The notes under the pieces: model-generated
Told to the model about the DNA's origin: nothing
The model's database searches: none
What the model saw: only the letters and a program-made list of their open reading frames with translations
Position numbers and translations under genes: made by a program
Part shown: piece after piece, positions 8,077 to 17,346 of the stretch
Position numbering within the stretch: the first letter of the stretch is position 1
Layout: every line of letters starts with the position of its first letter
Source: DASWIG01 sp965371445
GTDB taxonomy: Bacteria > Acidobacteriota > Thermoanaerobaculia > Multivoradales > J023
Assembly (NCBI GenBank): GCA_965371445.1
Contig: CBDUYN010000006.1
Span: 1-64,000, forward strand
Length of the DNA stretch: 64,000 nt
Direction: 5' to 3'

Positions 8077-8610
8077 ATGAAAACCTACATCGCGCTTTTC
8101 AGGGGCCTCAACGTCGGCGGAAGCAACATTTTGCCGATGAAGGAGCTCAGAGCCCTGCTCGAAAGCCTCGGCCTGAAGAACGTCAAGACCTACATTCAAA
8201 GCGGTAATGCGGTCTTTGGGGGCAAGGAAACAAGCAGATCGTCGCTTTCACGGAGAATGAGCGCCGCGATCAAGGAAAGCCATGGCTTTCAACCTCAGGT
8301 CCTCCTCCTGACGTTGGAGGAGCTGCAAAACGCCATGGAATCGAATCCATTCCCCGAAGCCGAGGGGGAGCCTAAATGTCTCCATCTGTTCTTTCTCGCG
8401 TCAGCGCCCAAAGAAGTAGATTTCGACGCTCTGGAGAGCATCAAGAGTCCTCGCGAACGCTTTGTCCTGACCGACAGCGTCTTTTACCTGCACGCGCCTG
8501 ACGGCATAGGGAGGTCCAAGTTGGCTACCAGGGTCGAAAAGTCGCTTGGCGTTTCGTTGACTTGTCGAAACTGGCGTACGGTCTGCAAGGTCCTGGAAAT
8601 GGCGCAGTAG
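8077..8610 (+). CDS. DUF1697 domain-containing protein
   Basis: The 177-aa product opens with MKTYIALFRGLNVGGSNILP, the signature of DUF1697. It continues with MKELRALLESLGLKNVKTYI and QSGNAVF, then a C-terminal NWRTVCKVLEMA, all characteristic. Length matches the usual 170-185 aa. ATG 8077 overlaps the GGATGA context with only a weak AACGGA ribosome-binding site. It lies 31 bases after the MerB-like gene and may be co-transcribed with it. The family is widespread, cytoplasmic and of unknown function. Confidence 0.85.
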   Translation: MKTYIALFRGLNVGGSNILPMKELRALLESLGLKNVKTYIQSGNAVFGGKETSRSSLSRRMSAAIKESHGFQPQVLLLTLEELQNAMESNPFPEAEGEPKCLHLFFLASAPKEVDFDALESIKSPRERFVLTDSVFYLHAPDGIGRSKLATRVEKSLGVSLTCRNWRTVCKVLEMAQ

Positions 8611-8784
8611 CGCTTCTGAGGGTGACGCCTCGACCCACCCCCGTCGCCCGCGCTCTCGTCGCCTGTGCCACGGCTCACGGAGTGGGGCCCCGCACGACCC
8701 CCGAGGCGTCGAACCGTCCCGGGGCCGAGGCGCGCCGCCTTGGCGTACCGGCAGAGCCGCCGCCTTGGCGTACCACCCACTTCG

Positions 8785-9114
8785 GCAGAGCTGGCCTGTA
8801 GCGGTCGGGGTCTGGAGATCCGGGACGCGGTGACGGGCGAGCTTCTGCGGCCACCGGCCGAGGCGCGACGCCAGGCTGAGGAGCGCGAGCAGGCTGAGGA
8901 GCGCGCCGAGCAGGAGGTTGCGTATTCCGAGGCACGGCGCCAGGAGGCCGAGGCGCGGCGCCAGGCCGAGAAGGAGAAGAAGACCGACCAGCGCCAACAC
9001 AATATAGCCACTCGTCAGAGCGGCTCTCCGCCAAGAGTCAGGCGAAGCCTGACCTACAAATCGACGGCCCCAAGAGCACCCTTCGGGCCGTTTTGTACGT
9101 ATGTCTCTCAGTAG
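8785..9114 (+). pseudogene. C-terminal remnant of a Uma2-family protein
   Basis: One plus frame reads GLEIRDAVTGELLRPPAEAR followed by a long Arg/Glu/Ala coiled coil (QAEEREQAEERAEQE, EARRQEAEARRQ). This is the characteristic tail of Uma2 putative endonucleases. The catalytic domain that should precede it is missing, and the sequence after about 9000 loses protein character before the stop at 9112. A direct duplication, GCCGCCTTGGCGTACC, occurs just upstream (8736-8776). I see nothing else between 8611 and 9170. Confidence 0.5.
9064..9094 (+). terminator. Possible intrinsic terminator
   Basis: ACGGCCC (9064-9070) pairs with GGGCCGT (9085-9091) around a 14-base loop and runs into TTTT. The stem is short and the loop long, so this is a weak candidate. 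It would insulate the DUF58 operon from the decayed region upstream. Confidence 0.35.
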
Positions 9115-9170
9115 CACGGCAGGAGCCACCTCCGGTATAGTCCTTGCTGGGAAGAGCGACGAGGACGGCG

Positions 9171-10457
9171 ATGAAGAGAATTCTACAAAGGATCGTGCAA
9201 TTCTGGCGCCGAGCGGCCGACAAGGTACCGCCAACCTGGCGTGGCACGCTCGTCGCCGTCCTCGCGTCCCTTGCCCTGTGGCGCTACGGTTTCGGCGACC
9301 TCGACCTCGTGCTCTTCGCAATCTCGGTCCTCGCCCTGGGGCTCGTCTTCGTGACCTCGCTCGCCGTCGGCGCGACGGCGCTTCGGTGGCGGAGCAAGAT
9401 CGTCGCCGGTGCCGCGGAAAGCCGGCGCCTCGAGGCCGGCGGTCCGGTGCGCACGGGCTTTCGCGCCCCCGCGTTCGCCCGCATGCCTCTGGTCAGAGTC
9501 GGCTGGGAGTGGGTCGAGCCGGCGGGTGTCGAGGTTCGGCTCAAGCCGCGGGAGAGCTTCCTGCAAGAGGAGGTCGTCGCCACGAGCCGCGGCCAGGTAG
9601 GGCACCTGCGGCGCCGCTTCACCGTCGAGGACGTTTTTGCCCTCGCCCGCGTCGCCTGGGAACGCGATCAGCCGACGGCGCTCACCATCCTCCCCCACGT
9701 CGGACGGCTACGCGGCCTGCCTTCGGTCCTCGCGCTGGCGGGCGGCGAGACCCTCCCCCACCCCGTCGCCGGCACCCCGGAGGGTGACCGCATGGAGATC
9801 CGTCCCTACACGCCGGGCGACTCGGTGCGCAACATCCTGTGGAAGACCTTCGCCCGGACGCGGCAGCTGAACGTCCGCACGCCGGAGAGAAGCGTCGAGC
9901 GCGCCAGGAAGACGATCGCCTATCTCGTCACGGGTCCCGAGGACGAGGCCGCGGCGGCGGCGGCCCGCGTCACCCTGGAGACCGGCGAGCTCGGCGAGGA
10001 CTGGCTCTTTGGCGCCGACGGGACGAGCGAGCCCGCCTCGCGCCTGGAGCCGGCGCTCGAGGCGATCGCCCGCTCGGGCTCTTTCGAGCGCAACGGCTCG
10101 GGCGGCGGCCTCGCCGAGTTCCTCCACGCCGCGGGCCGCGACGGCGAGGCCCATTGCCTGGTCTTCGCTCCGCCCCACCCCGGCCCCTGGACCGACGAGG
10201 TGGTCGAGGCGGCGCGCGCCTATCCGGGCCTCATGTCCTTCGTCGTCGGCACCGACGGCGTCGTGCGGCCCAAGCCGGTGAAGCTCTGGCGGCGGCTCCT
10301 TTTCGCCGACCAGCCGGAGCCCGGCACGCCCGCCGACGAGCTCGCCGCCATTCTCCGGGTGCTCTCCGGCACCGGCTCCCCGACGCTCGTCCTCGACCGG
10401 GCGAACGGACGCTCCTACACCGAGGCCCATCAACGGCTCCTGGGAGGCCAACGATGA
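9171..10457 (+). CDS. DUF58 domain-containing protein
   Basis: The 428-aa protein starts at ATG 9171, preceded by GACGAGGA; TTG 9144 would add nine residues. Two N-terminal hydrophobic segments (LVAVLASLALWRYGF and LVLFAISVLALGLVFVTSL) anchor it in the membrane. The DUF58 signature DRMEIRPYTPGDSVRNILWK lies near residue 206, with a von Willebrand-like C-terminal part. The stop overlaps the next gene's start as ATGA. DUF58, transglutaminase and MoxR genes commonly travel together; MoxR ATPases are thought to remodel or activate the partner proteins. The client here is unknown. Confidence 0.88.
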   Translation: MKRILQRIVQFWRRAADKVPPTWRGTLVAVLASLALWRYGFGDLDLVLFAISVLALGLVFVTSLAVGATALRWRSKIVAGAAESRRLEAGGPVRTGFRAPAFARMPLVRVGWEWVEPAGVEVRLKPRESFLQEEVVATSRGQVGHLRRRFTVEDVFALARVAWERDQPTALTILPHVGRLRGLPSVLALAGGETLPHPVAGTPEGDRMEIRPYTPGDSVRNILWKTFARTRQLNVRTPERSVERARKTIAYLVTGPEDEAAAAAARVTLETGELGEDWLFGADGTSEPASRLEPALEAIARSGSFERNGSGGGLAEFLHAAGRDGEAHCLVFAPPHPGPWTDEVVEAARAYPGLMSFVVGTDGVVRPKPVKLWRRLLFADQPEPGTPADELAAILRVLSGTGSPTLVLDRANGRSYTEAHQRLLGGQR

Positions 10458-12616
10458 CCCAAGAGCCTGAACCGACCCTTCGACCCCGCCTGACGAGCTT
10501 CCTGCGTGCCGCGGTGCTCGCCGTCGCCGTGCTCCTCCTCTGCTGGCCGCAGGCGGTGGGCTCGGGAGTCGTGGCGGCGGTTCTCGCCGCGTTTGCCGCC
10601 TCCCTCGCCGCCGACGCGGCGAGCCGTACGGCGTTGCGCCTGCCGAGCGTCGCTCTCCTCAGCCTCGCGGTTTTTCTCGCCGGCGGTTTCCTGACCCGGC
10701 TCATGGTGTGGAGCGCGTTGCTCCCCTCGATCGTCGGACCGGTTAGCGCCCTGTGGATCGCCGACGCCGCCCTGTGGCTCTTCCTGGCCGCACCGGCGGT
10801 CTTCGCGCTCCGTTTTGCCGCGGCTCGCAAGAGCCTCCTCGCGGTTCTCGAGGTCCTGGTGGTGGCTGCCGCGGTGGCCTGGAGCCTTGCCGCGCACCGC
10901 GGCGGCATGGTCCACCGGCCCTACAGGATCGGCGACTGGGCCTGGTCGCGGGGTGTCGACCCGGTGCTCGTGCTGCTCGTCCTCGGGGTGGCAGGCGTCT
11001 TCCTGCTGGCGGCGCTCCTCATCTCGGAACAGCGCCGGCGACGGTTGCCGCTCCACTTCGCTGTGCTCGCCGCCATGGCCTTGACGATGCTCCTCGTCGT
11101 CCGTGTGACCGGCGTCCCCAAGCCGCAAGCAGGGAGCGACCTGGGGCTCACCGGCGATCCGGAGGAAGAATCGAGCGAGGGGAGCGCAGGCGAAGGGGGT
11201 GGCGGCGGCTCCTCCGACCAGTTGGGCGACCTCCGGTTCAAGGACCAGTACAACTCCGGCGGCAACCAGGCGCCGGTCGCCGTCGTGCTGCTGCACGACG
11301 ACTACTCGCCGCCCTCGGGGGTCTACTACTTCCGCCAGTCGGCTTTTTCCCAGTACAACGGCCAGCGCCTCGTCCAGGCGACCCGCGACGACGTCGACCG
11401 CGACGTGGTGCCACGCTTCCCCTCGAAGCCGACGCGAGTGCCCGGAGCGCCGCAGCTGTCGGAGAAGCGCTCGGCCCTGCGCACGTCGATGGGGCTTCTC
11501 GTCGACCACGTCCGGCCCTTCGCGCTCGACTCGCCGGCCGTTCTGCGGCCGATTCCGAATCCCGACCCGATGCGTTTCCAGCGCGCCTTCGACGTCCTCT
11601 CCCACGTCCAGACGACGCCCTACGACGAGATGATCGGCGCGTTGCCCGGAGATCCCGACTGGAGCGGCGAGCAGTGGGACTTCTACACCGACACGCCGGG
11701 CGATCCGCGCTACCGGGAGCTCGCCGATCGCATCACGTCGCTCCTGCTGGACGAGTACCGCCAGGACCCCTTGGCCCAGGCGCTCGCGATCAAGACGTAT
11801 CTCGACGAGAACGGCATCTATTCCCTGAAGAGCCGGCACGCCGGGGCCGAGGACCCGGCGGCGTCGTTCCTCTTCGGCGACCTGACGGGCTACTGCGTCC
11901 ACTTCGCCCATGCCGCGACCTACCTGATGCGGAGCCGGGGGCTCCCGGCCCGCGTCGCCGCCGGCTACGCCATCGCCGAGGCGAGCCGCGGCGGCGGCTC
12001 GACCCTCATGGTGCGCGGTGCCGACGCCCACGCCTGGCCCGAGCTCTACCTCGACGGCGTCGGCTGGGTGGTCGTCGACCCGGCACCGCAGCAGACCCTC
12101 GACGAGCCCGCCGGCCCCCCGGACCAGACGCTGCAGCGCATGCTCGGCGAGATGATGCGCCAGAAGTTTCGCGACGAGATGGACTTCGAGGAAGCGAAGG
12201 CGTTTTTCGACTGGAATCGCCTCAAGCGCTTCGCCCTCCTGGTGCTCCTGGTGCTCCTGGCCGCGGCCTACGCGGTGAAGTTCTACCGTGCCCTCGTGCC
12301 CTTCTTCGCCCGTCCCGGGAAGCTTTACCGCCTCGCCTACCGTGCCTCTCTCGACCGCCTCGCCGACATCGGCTGGAAGCGCCGTTTCGGGGAGAGCCGC
12401 GAGAGCTTCGGCGAGCGGGCGGCGGAGCTTGCGCCGGCCTTCGCCCGCCTGAGCGAGGAGCACCTGCGCTGGGCCCTGGGCTCGCAGGAACGCGCCGTGG
12501 CCTCGGCGTTTCCGCGGCTCATGGTCGCCGTCGAGGGCGACGTCCGCCGGGCGATGCCGCTCTGGCGGCTCGTCCTCGGATTCTTGAACCCCGTCTCGTG
12601 GCTCCAGGCCCGCTGA
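10454..12616 (+). CDS. Membrane-anchored transglutaminase-like protein
   Basis: The 720-aa product begins at ATG 10454, overlapping the DUF58 stop by four bases, which suggests translational coupling. Six or so hydrophobic helices occupy roughly residues 20-220. A periplasmic region follows with a transglutaminase core: GYCVHFAHAATYLMRSRG (catalytic Cys), GADAHAWPELYL (His) and WVVVDPAP (Asp). One more helix (FALLVLLVLLAAAYAVKFY) precedes a cytoplasmic tail of about 120 residues. This is the usual DUF3488-TGc-DUF4129 type layout. Such proteins are presumed to act on cell-surface proteins or peptides; the reaction is not known. Confidence 0.88.
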   Translation: MTQEPEPTLRPRLTSFLRAAVLAVAVLLLCWPQAVGSGVVAAVLAAFAASLAADAASRTALRLPSVALLSLAVFLAGGFLTRLMVWSALLPSIVGPVSALWIADAALWLFLAAPAVFALRFAAARKSLLAVLEVLVVAAAVAWSLAAHRGGMVHRPYRIGDWAWSRGVDPVLVLLVLGVAGVFLLAALLISEQRRRRLPLHFAVLAAMALTMLLVVRVTGVPKPQAGSDLGLTGDPEEESSEGSAGEGGGGGSSDQLGDLRFKDQYNSGGNQAPVAVVLLHDDYSPPSGVYYFRQSAFSQYNGQRLVQATRDDVDRDVVPRFPSKPTRVPGAPQLSEKRSALRTSMGLLVDHVRPFALDSPAVLRPIPNPDPMRFQRAFDVLSHVQTTPYDEMIGALPGDPDWSGEQWDFYTDTPGDPRYRELADRITSLLLDEYRQDPLAQALAIKTYLDENGIYSLKSRHAGAEDPAASFLFGDLTGYCVHFAHAATYLMRSRGLPARVAAGYAIAEASRGGGSTLMVRGADAHAWPELYLDGVGWVVVDPAPQQTLDEPAGPPDQTLQRMLGEMMRQKFRDEMDFEEAKAFFDWNRLKRFALLVLLVLLAAAYAVKFYRALVPFFARPGKLYRLAYRASLDRLADIGWKRRFGESRESFGERAAELAPAFARLSEEHLRWALGSQERAVASAFPRLMVAVEGDVRRAMPLWRLVLGFLNPVSWLQAR

Positions 12617-12651
12617 GCCAAGCCTACCATCACGAACCACCGGAGAGCTTC

Positions 12652-13839
12652 ATGCCCGAGCCCGAAAACGCCGACGTCGCTTTGATGGACGCCCCCGAGG
12701 AGGCGCCCCCCGGCCGGAACGCGGGCGACGATGTTCCACCGCCACCTCCGCCGGAAGCCGCCGAGATCGCCGCGGACCGCAAAGCCGAGCCGCCACCGCC
12801 GCCGACGCTCCCGGCGGCGGCGGAGCGTCCCGCGCTGGAGAGGGTGACGAGCCTCGACGACGCGATCCGGCTCATGGGCTTCCTGCGCAACCGGATGCGC
12901 GCTCAGATCCTGGGACGCGACGAGGTCATCGACCTCGTCCTGGTGGCGATCCTTGCCGACGGCCACGTGCTCTTGGAGGACTATCCCGGCTCGGGCAAGA
13001 CGACGCTCGCCAAGACGCTCGGCGCCTCGATCGTCGACGACCGCAGCGACGAGCGTATCGCGGCGTTTCGACGGATCCAGTTCACGCCGGACCTCTTGCC
13101 GTCCGACGTCACGGGCGTCTCGGTCTTTGACGCCGCGACGAACCTCTTCCACTTCCGCCACGGCCCGATTTTCGCCCACGTCGTCCTGGCCGACGAGATC
13201 AACCGGACCTCGCCCAAGGTGCAGTCGGCGATGCTCGAGGCAATGGCGGAAAAGCAGGTCACGGTCGACAACCTCACCCATTCGCTCGACGAGCTTTTCT
13301 TCGTCATCGCGACGCAAAACCCTCTCGACCTCGCCGGCACCTATCCGCTGCCGGTGGCGCAGCTCGATCGTTTCCTCTTCAAGATCCGCATGGTCCACAT
13401 CGACCGCGCGTCGGAGCTCGACGTCCTGGAGACTTACCGCGAGCGCCGCGACACGGAGCGCGTGGGCTTGCCGCGGGTCACCCGAACCCAGGTGCTCGAC
13501 GCCCGGCGGGTGGTCGACGAGCAGGTGGCGATCGACCGCCAGGTCAAGGAGGCCTTGGTCGACCTCGCCGCGGCCGTGCGCAGCGACGAGCGGGTGCTCC
13601 TGGGCAACTCGACGCGCAGCCTCGTCTTGATGCTGCCGGCGCTCCAGGCCCTGGCGGCGCTTCGCGGGCGCGATTTCGTGACCGCGGAGGACATCGAGAC
13701 GCTGGCGCCGCGGGTGCTGGCCCACCGTGTCGAGCTGGCGCCGGGGACGAGCAACGTCGAGGAGGTGCTCGAGGACGCGGTGGCGGGAGCCGTCGAAAAG
13801 CTGGCGCGCTCGACGATGAGGCGGCGATCGCGCTCCTGA
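12652..13839 (+). CDS. MoxR-family AAA+ ATPase
   Basis: The 395-aa protein starts at ATG 12652 after CCGGAGAG. The first 65 residues are Pro/Ala/Glu-rich and disordered, an unusual extension for MoxR. The ATPase core has Walker A GSGKTTLAKT near residue 116, Walker B VVLADEINR near 180, and the MoxR hallmarks MLEAMAEKQVTV and ATQNPLDLAGTYPLP, ending in the lid domain. It lies 35 bases after the transglutaminase gene and completes a DUF58-TGc-MoxR operon, where it probably acts as a chaperone-like ATPase for the partners. Confidence 0.92.
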   Translation: MPEPENADVALMDAPEEAPPGRNAGDDVPPPPPPEAAEIAADRKAEPPPPPTLPAAAERPALERVTSLDDAIRLMGFLRNRMRAQILGRDEVIDLVLVAILADGHVLLEDYPGSGKTTLAKTLGASIVDDRSDERIAAFRRIQFTPDLLPSDVTGVSVFDAATNLFHFRHGPIFAHVVLADEINRTSPKVQSAMLEAMAEKQVTVDNLTHSLDELFFVIATQNPLDLAGTYPLPVAQLDRFLFKIRMVHIDRASELDVLETYRERRDTERVGLPRVTRTQVLDARRVVDEQVAIDRQVKEALVDLAAAVRSDERVLLGNSTRSLVLMLPALQALAALRGRDFVTAEDIETLAPRVLAHRVELAPGTSNVEEVLEDAVAGAVEKLARSTMRRRSRS

Positions 13840-13979
13840 TTCGATTCTGACGATCGACCCCTGGGACGCTCCGCAGAGGACAACCGTACCTACCCCATGA
13901 GGTGGCTCGACTCCTCCTGAAAAGGGTGGTGCCGCGCTACCCGTCTGCGAGGGCTTTTCCTACCCTGACAGGTATGGCC

Positions 13980-14010
13980 TTGACTCGACAACTTTACGTT
14001 AGACTAAATT
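13980..14010 (+). promoter_or_regulatory. Possible promoter for the pentahaem cytochrome gene
   Basis: TTGACT at 13980-13985 matches a -35 box. An AT-rich stretch CTAAATT at 14004-14010 lies 18-19 bases downstream and could serve as -10 (TAAATT, four of six matches). It is an island of low GC about 95 bases before the start codon. The match is only fair. Confidence 0.3.
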
Positions 14011-14103
14011 TCGCCAGGCAAGGAGTACGTCCTCGCGACGGCCCGTTCCGGGAAACCAGGCTGAGCGAGGGACCGAGGACTCACGGGCTCAAAGGAGGGT
14101 GCC

Positions 14104-15291
14104 ATGTGTGTACCACAAATGTCGAAACGTGCCGTCGTCTCCGCGATTCTTTTGTTTTACCTGACGGTGCCGGGATCTGCACCGCCAGCGGCTGGCGCGG
14201 CCGAGCCGGCGCGGGACGACCGAGCCGACGAGCCGCAGATCAACCCTGACGGGTACACCAGTGCCCGGATCTGCGGAGAGTGCCACGAGGACATCTACAA
14301 CTCGTGGAAGAACAGCCTGCACGCCTTTTCCCTCGCCGACCCGATTTTCGACACCGCCTTCATGATGGCGATCAAGGAGGGTGGCGACGAAGCCCGGCGT
14401 AAGTGCCTGAGTTGCCACGCCCCGATGACGATGACCAACGGCGACTACGATCTGAAAGAGGGGGTCACGCGCGAAGGCGTCAGCTGCGACTTCTGTCACA
14501 CCGTCACCGCGGTGCACCTCGGCGATCCGCGAGGGCCCTTCTCGATGGATCCGGGCCTGGTCAAGCGGGGCATCATCAAGAAAGCGGAATCGCCGGCCCA
14601 CAAGGTGGCCTTCTCCGAGCTCCACGGGACGTCGGAGTTCTGCAGCGGCTGTCACAACTACACCACGCCCGGCGGAGCAGCCGTCCTCAGCACCTACGAC
14701 GAATGGAAGGACGGCCCCTACTCCCGCGAGGGCACCCAGTGCCAGGACTGCCATATGGTGTTGAGTGCGGGAAAAGTGGTCAGGGAGGAAGTCAAGGCCA
14801 CCGGCGACAAGATCCACCTGCATGACCTGATCCACGACAGCGACCAGCTCAAGAGCGCGCTCGTGGTGCGGATCCAAAACGTCAGCCGTATCTCCGGCGG
14901 CGTCACGGTCGACGTGGAGGTGGAAAACGTGGGCTCGGGGCACATGGTACCCACCGGGATGCCGACCCGCGAAGTCCTTCTTACGGTGACGGTCGAGGTG
15001 GGACAACGCACGCTGAAACAGGAGCGGCGTTACCGCAAGGTGGTGGCCAATGAAAAACGGCAGATCCTCAAAAGCGACTACGAAACGATCCTCTATGGCG
15101 CCCGGATCTTGAACGACAACCGGATCGCGCCGCGCGAGAAGCGCCACGAACGTTTCAGTTTCGATTATCGCCAGACCGGAGCGAGAGGCGTCAAGGTGAG
15201 GGCGACGCTGACCTACAAGTACACCCCGGTGATCTTGCGCCAACAGCCCGTGATCGTGAAGCTCGGCGAGGCGGAGCGGGTCGTCTACTGA
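14104..15291 (+). CDS. Pentahaem cytochrome c, c554-like
   Basis: The 395-aa protein starts at ATG 14104 after a strong GGAGGG. A Sec signal (AVVSAILLFYLTVPGSAPPAAGA) exports it to the periplasm. Five CXXCH haem sites follow: CGECH, CLSCH, CDFCH, CSGCH and CQDCH, all before residue 225. The first (SARICGECHEDIYNSWKNS) and its spacing resemble the cytochrome c554/c-prime fold. The last 160 residues are haem-free and beta-rich (VENVGSGHMVPTGMPTREV), as in several multihaem oxidoreductase subunits. It converges on the large cytochrome operon, 40 bases from its end, and probably shuttles or stores electrons for it. Confidence 0.85.
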   Translation: MCVPQMSKRAVVSAILLFYLTVPGSAPPAAGAAEPARDDRADEPQINPDGYTSARICGECHEDIYNSWKNSLHAFSLADPIFDTAFMMAIKEGGDEARRKCLSCHAPMTMTNGDYDLKEGVTREGVSCDFCHTVTAVHLGDPRGPFSMDPGLVKRGIIKKAESPAHKVAFSELHGTSEFCSGCHNYTTPGGAAVLSTYDEWKDGPYSREGTQCQDCHMVLSAGKVVREEVKATGDKIHLHDLIHDSDQLKSALVVRIQNVSRISGGVTVDVEVENVGSGHMVPTGMPTREVLLTVTVEVGQRTLKQERRYRKVVANEKRQILKSDYETILYGARILNDNRIAPREKRHERFSFDYRQTGARGVKVRATLTYKYTPVILRQQPVIVKLGEAERVVY

Positions 15292-15331
15292 GCCAGACCA
15301 GGAGTGTGGGCGATGCGGCAGCGACCGACGC

Positions 15332-17335
15332 CTACTCTCTGCGGCTCATGAGATACGCCGTGAGGGCCCTCGCGTCCTCTTCGGTGACGGACTCGTTCTG
15401 CATGTCATTGTCATAGAAGAGGTGGGGATCGAGCACGAACTGGTAGATCCAGCCCGGTTTCAGGCGTTCGCCCACACGTTGGAGGACCGGACCGAGGTCT
15501 TCACCCTCCCGGTGGCAATCGGCGCACGAGTACTCGCTTTCATAAAGCACCTGGCCTCTGGCGCCGAGCTCCGCCGCAGGCTCCTCACCGCCAAACGGGT
15601 CGGGCGGGACCCGATCGTCCTTCCAGGCCATCTCGATGAAGCCCGCGATCAGGGCGATCTCCTCGTCGAGCATCCCGAAATTCGGCATTCTTTCTTCGAC
15701 CAGCGGCCGGATCAAATGGGGGGTCCTGAGATACTCGATCAACCAATCCTTTTTGACCTTGTCGCCCTCAAAAGCGAGGTCCGGCGCCATCTGCCCGAAC
15801 CGTCCCCGCAACGAGTGACACGTGAGACATTGATAGCGGGCAAAGACCCTGCCCACCGAGCCGGCCGGCATGGGCAAACCCAGTTCCTCCGAGGTGGCGA
15901 CGATCCGCGCTTCCATCGGCAGGGGATTGGCCGAGAAGCTCATGAGCGCCACGACGACGGCTTCGACGTCCTCGCCGGAAAAGCCGAAGGTAGGCATCTT
16001 CGAGTCATGGCTGAAGGCTCTCGGGCTCGCCACCTTGATCTTCAGAAACTCCCGCAGACCGGCGCCCTCCGGTTCCTCGACCTCGCCCCATTCGAGGTGG
16101 TGCGGGTCCCAGTCCCCCACGTCGCTCAAGTCGGGTCCGATCTTGACGAGGAGCTTTTCACCCCCGAGCGCATGGCAGGCCAGGCAGCCGAGCTCGTCGA
16201 CGAGCACCGCGCCCTTTTCGACGAGCTCTTCGTCCTGCAGCCCGGAGCGCGGAAAGCCGTTTTCTGAATCTTCCGTCGCGCCGGAGGCGCGCCCGACCAT
16301 GCCTGTCGTGGCGAACGTCGTGACCAGGTATGCGGCGAGCTGAGCCGCTTCAAGGTCCGTGAAGCCGAATCCGGGCATGGCGACCCCCGGCTGGAAATGA
16401 CCCGGGTCCTTCACCCACGCCGCCAGCCACTCGGGATTCACCTTGTCCCCGATGCGGGTCAGGTCCGGCGCCACGATGCCTTCGAAACCGACGCTGCTGG
16501 CGATCGAATGACAGTCTCCACAGCCGGCCGCCTCGAAAAGCCGCCGGCCGGCTCCGAGCTCCGTTACCTCCGCTGGCGTCGGCTGCGTCGCCGCGAGCTC
16601 CGGCTCGGTCAGGGTCATCAGATACGCGGTGACGGCGAGAGCCTGCTCTTCGTCCAGTCCGTAGTCCGGCATCAGGGTGTCTTCGAGGTAGCTCCTGGGG
16701 GCCATCAGCCACTGCCGGAGCCACTCCGGTTCGACCTTGTTGCCGATGCCGTCGAGGTTCGGGGCGATGCGTTCCCGCGCGGCGAGCTGATCGACGTTGT
16801 GGCAGGCAAAGCACGCCGCCCGGTCGATCAGCTCCAGGCCCCGGCCGATGGCCGCGGCGCCGATCCTCCTGCCGTCGGGGTGACAACGGACACAGAGGCT
16901 CTCTTTCCACTTGCCGGTGGCGAGCGGCCGCGCGGAGTGCTCCTCCATCCCGTGCGCCGCCTCGCGGGACGTTCCATAGCCGTTGCCGTCGTGGCAGACG
17001 GCGCACCCGACCTCTTCGACCACGTGCTTTCTGAGAATCTTTGCAGGATGAGTTTTAAGCGGCTGCTCCTGGTCTTTGAACTGCGGGTCGGCAAACGATA
17101 TGTGACAGGTGGTACACCGGTCGACGATCCCGTACCGAGCGTTGTAGACCTGTTGGATCCCGAGCGAGGCCGCGGCGATCTGCTCGGACCGGACGGGGTC
17201 TTCCTCAAAGTCGGCGAGCAGCCGATAGTACTCCCGCTGGTACTGTTTCCATTCGGGCGCGTAGTCCCTGTACGCGGCGTAGGCGCTCAACACCAGCAGA
17301 ACCGAAGCGATGATCGCGAAGTAGATTCTCGCCAT
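15332..17335 (-). CDS. Octahaem cytochrome c of the Rieske/cyt b complex
   Basis: The 667-aa product starts at ATG 17335, the first codon after the cytochrome b C-terminal gene, giving the anchor MARIYFAIIASVLLVLSAYA. Eight CXXCH sites are present: CTTCH, CAVCH, CVRCH, CFACH, CGDCH, CLACH, CLTCH and CADCH. The later five belong to repeated mono-haem class I-type modules, each with a downstream methionine-containing segment (MPDYGL, MPGFGF, MPTFGF, MPNFGM), presumably the sixth haem ligand. It is the last gene of the long minus-strand operon, 11 bases after the cyt b subunit, so it most likely takes electrons from the Rieske centre. It is much larger than a classical cytochrome c1. Confidence 0.88.
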   Translation of the reverse strand: MARIYFAIIASVLLVLSAYAAYRDYAPEWKQYQREYYRLLADFEEDPVRSEQIAAASLGIQQVYNARYGIVDRCTTCHISFADPQFKDQEQPLKTHPAKILRKHVVEEVGCAVCHDGNGYGTSREAAHGMEEHSARPLATGKWKESLCVRCHPDGRRIGAAAIGRGLELIDRAACFACHNVDQLAARERIAPNLDGIGNKVEPEWLRQWLMAPRSYLEDTLMPDYGLDEEQALAVTAYLMTLTEPELAATQPTPAEVTELGAGRRLFEAAGCGDCHSIASSVGFEGIVAPDLTRIGDKVNPEWLAAWVKDPGHFQPGVAMPGFGFTDLEAAQLAAYLVTTFATTGMVGRASGATEDSENGFPRSGLQDEELVEKGAVLVDELGCLACHALGGEKLLVKIGPDLSDVGDWDPHHLEWGEVEEPEGAGLREFLKIKVASPRAFSHDSKMPTFGFSGEDVEAVVVALMSFSANPLPMEARIVATSEELGLPMPAGSVGRVFARYQCLTCHSLRGRFGQMAPDLAFEGDKVKKDWLIEYLRTPHLIRPLVEERMPNFGMLDEEIALIAGFIEMAWKDDRVPPDPFGGEEPAAELGARGQVLYESEYSCADCHREGEDLGPVLQRVGERLKPGWIYQFVLDPHLFYDNDMQNESVTEEDARALTAYLMSRRE

Positions 17336-17346
17336 GGCAGAGGACC

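Noticed and set aside
10430..12640. 736-codon minus-strand frame opposite the transglutaminase gene
   Set aside because: Composition (Glu/Arg/Gly/His without domains) is that of an antisense shadow; the plus strand encodes a clear transglutaminase.
9839..13839. Very long plus-strand frames (925 and 1028 codons) overlapping the DUF58, transglutaminase and MoxR genes
   Set aside because: The upstream parts are Arg/Pro/Gly-rich shadow frames caused by high GC; only the segments starting at 10454 and 12652 have real domains.
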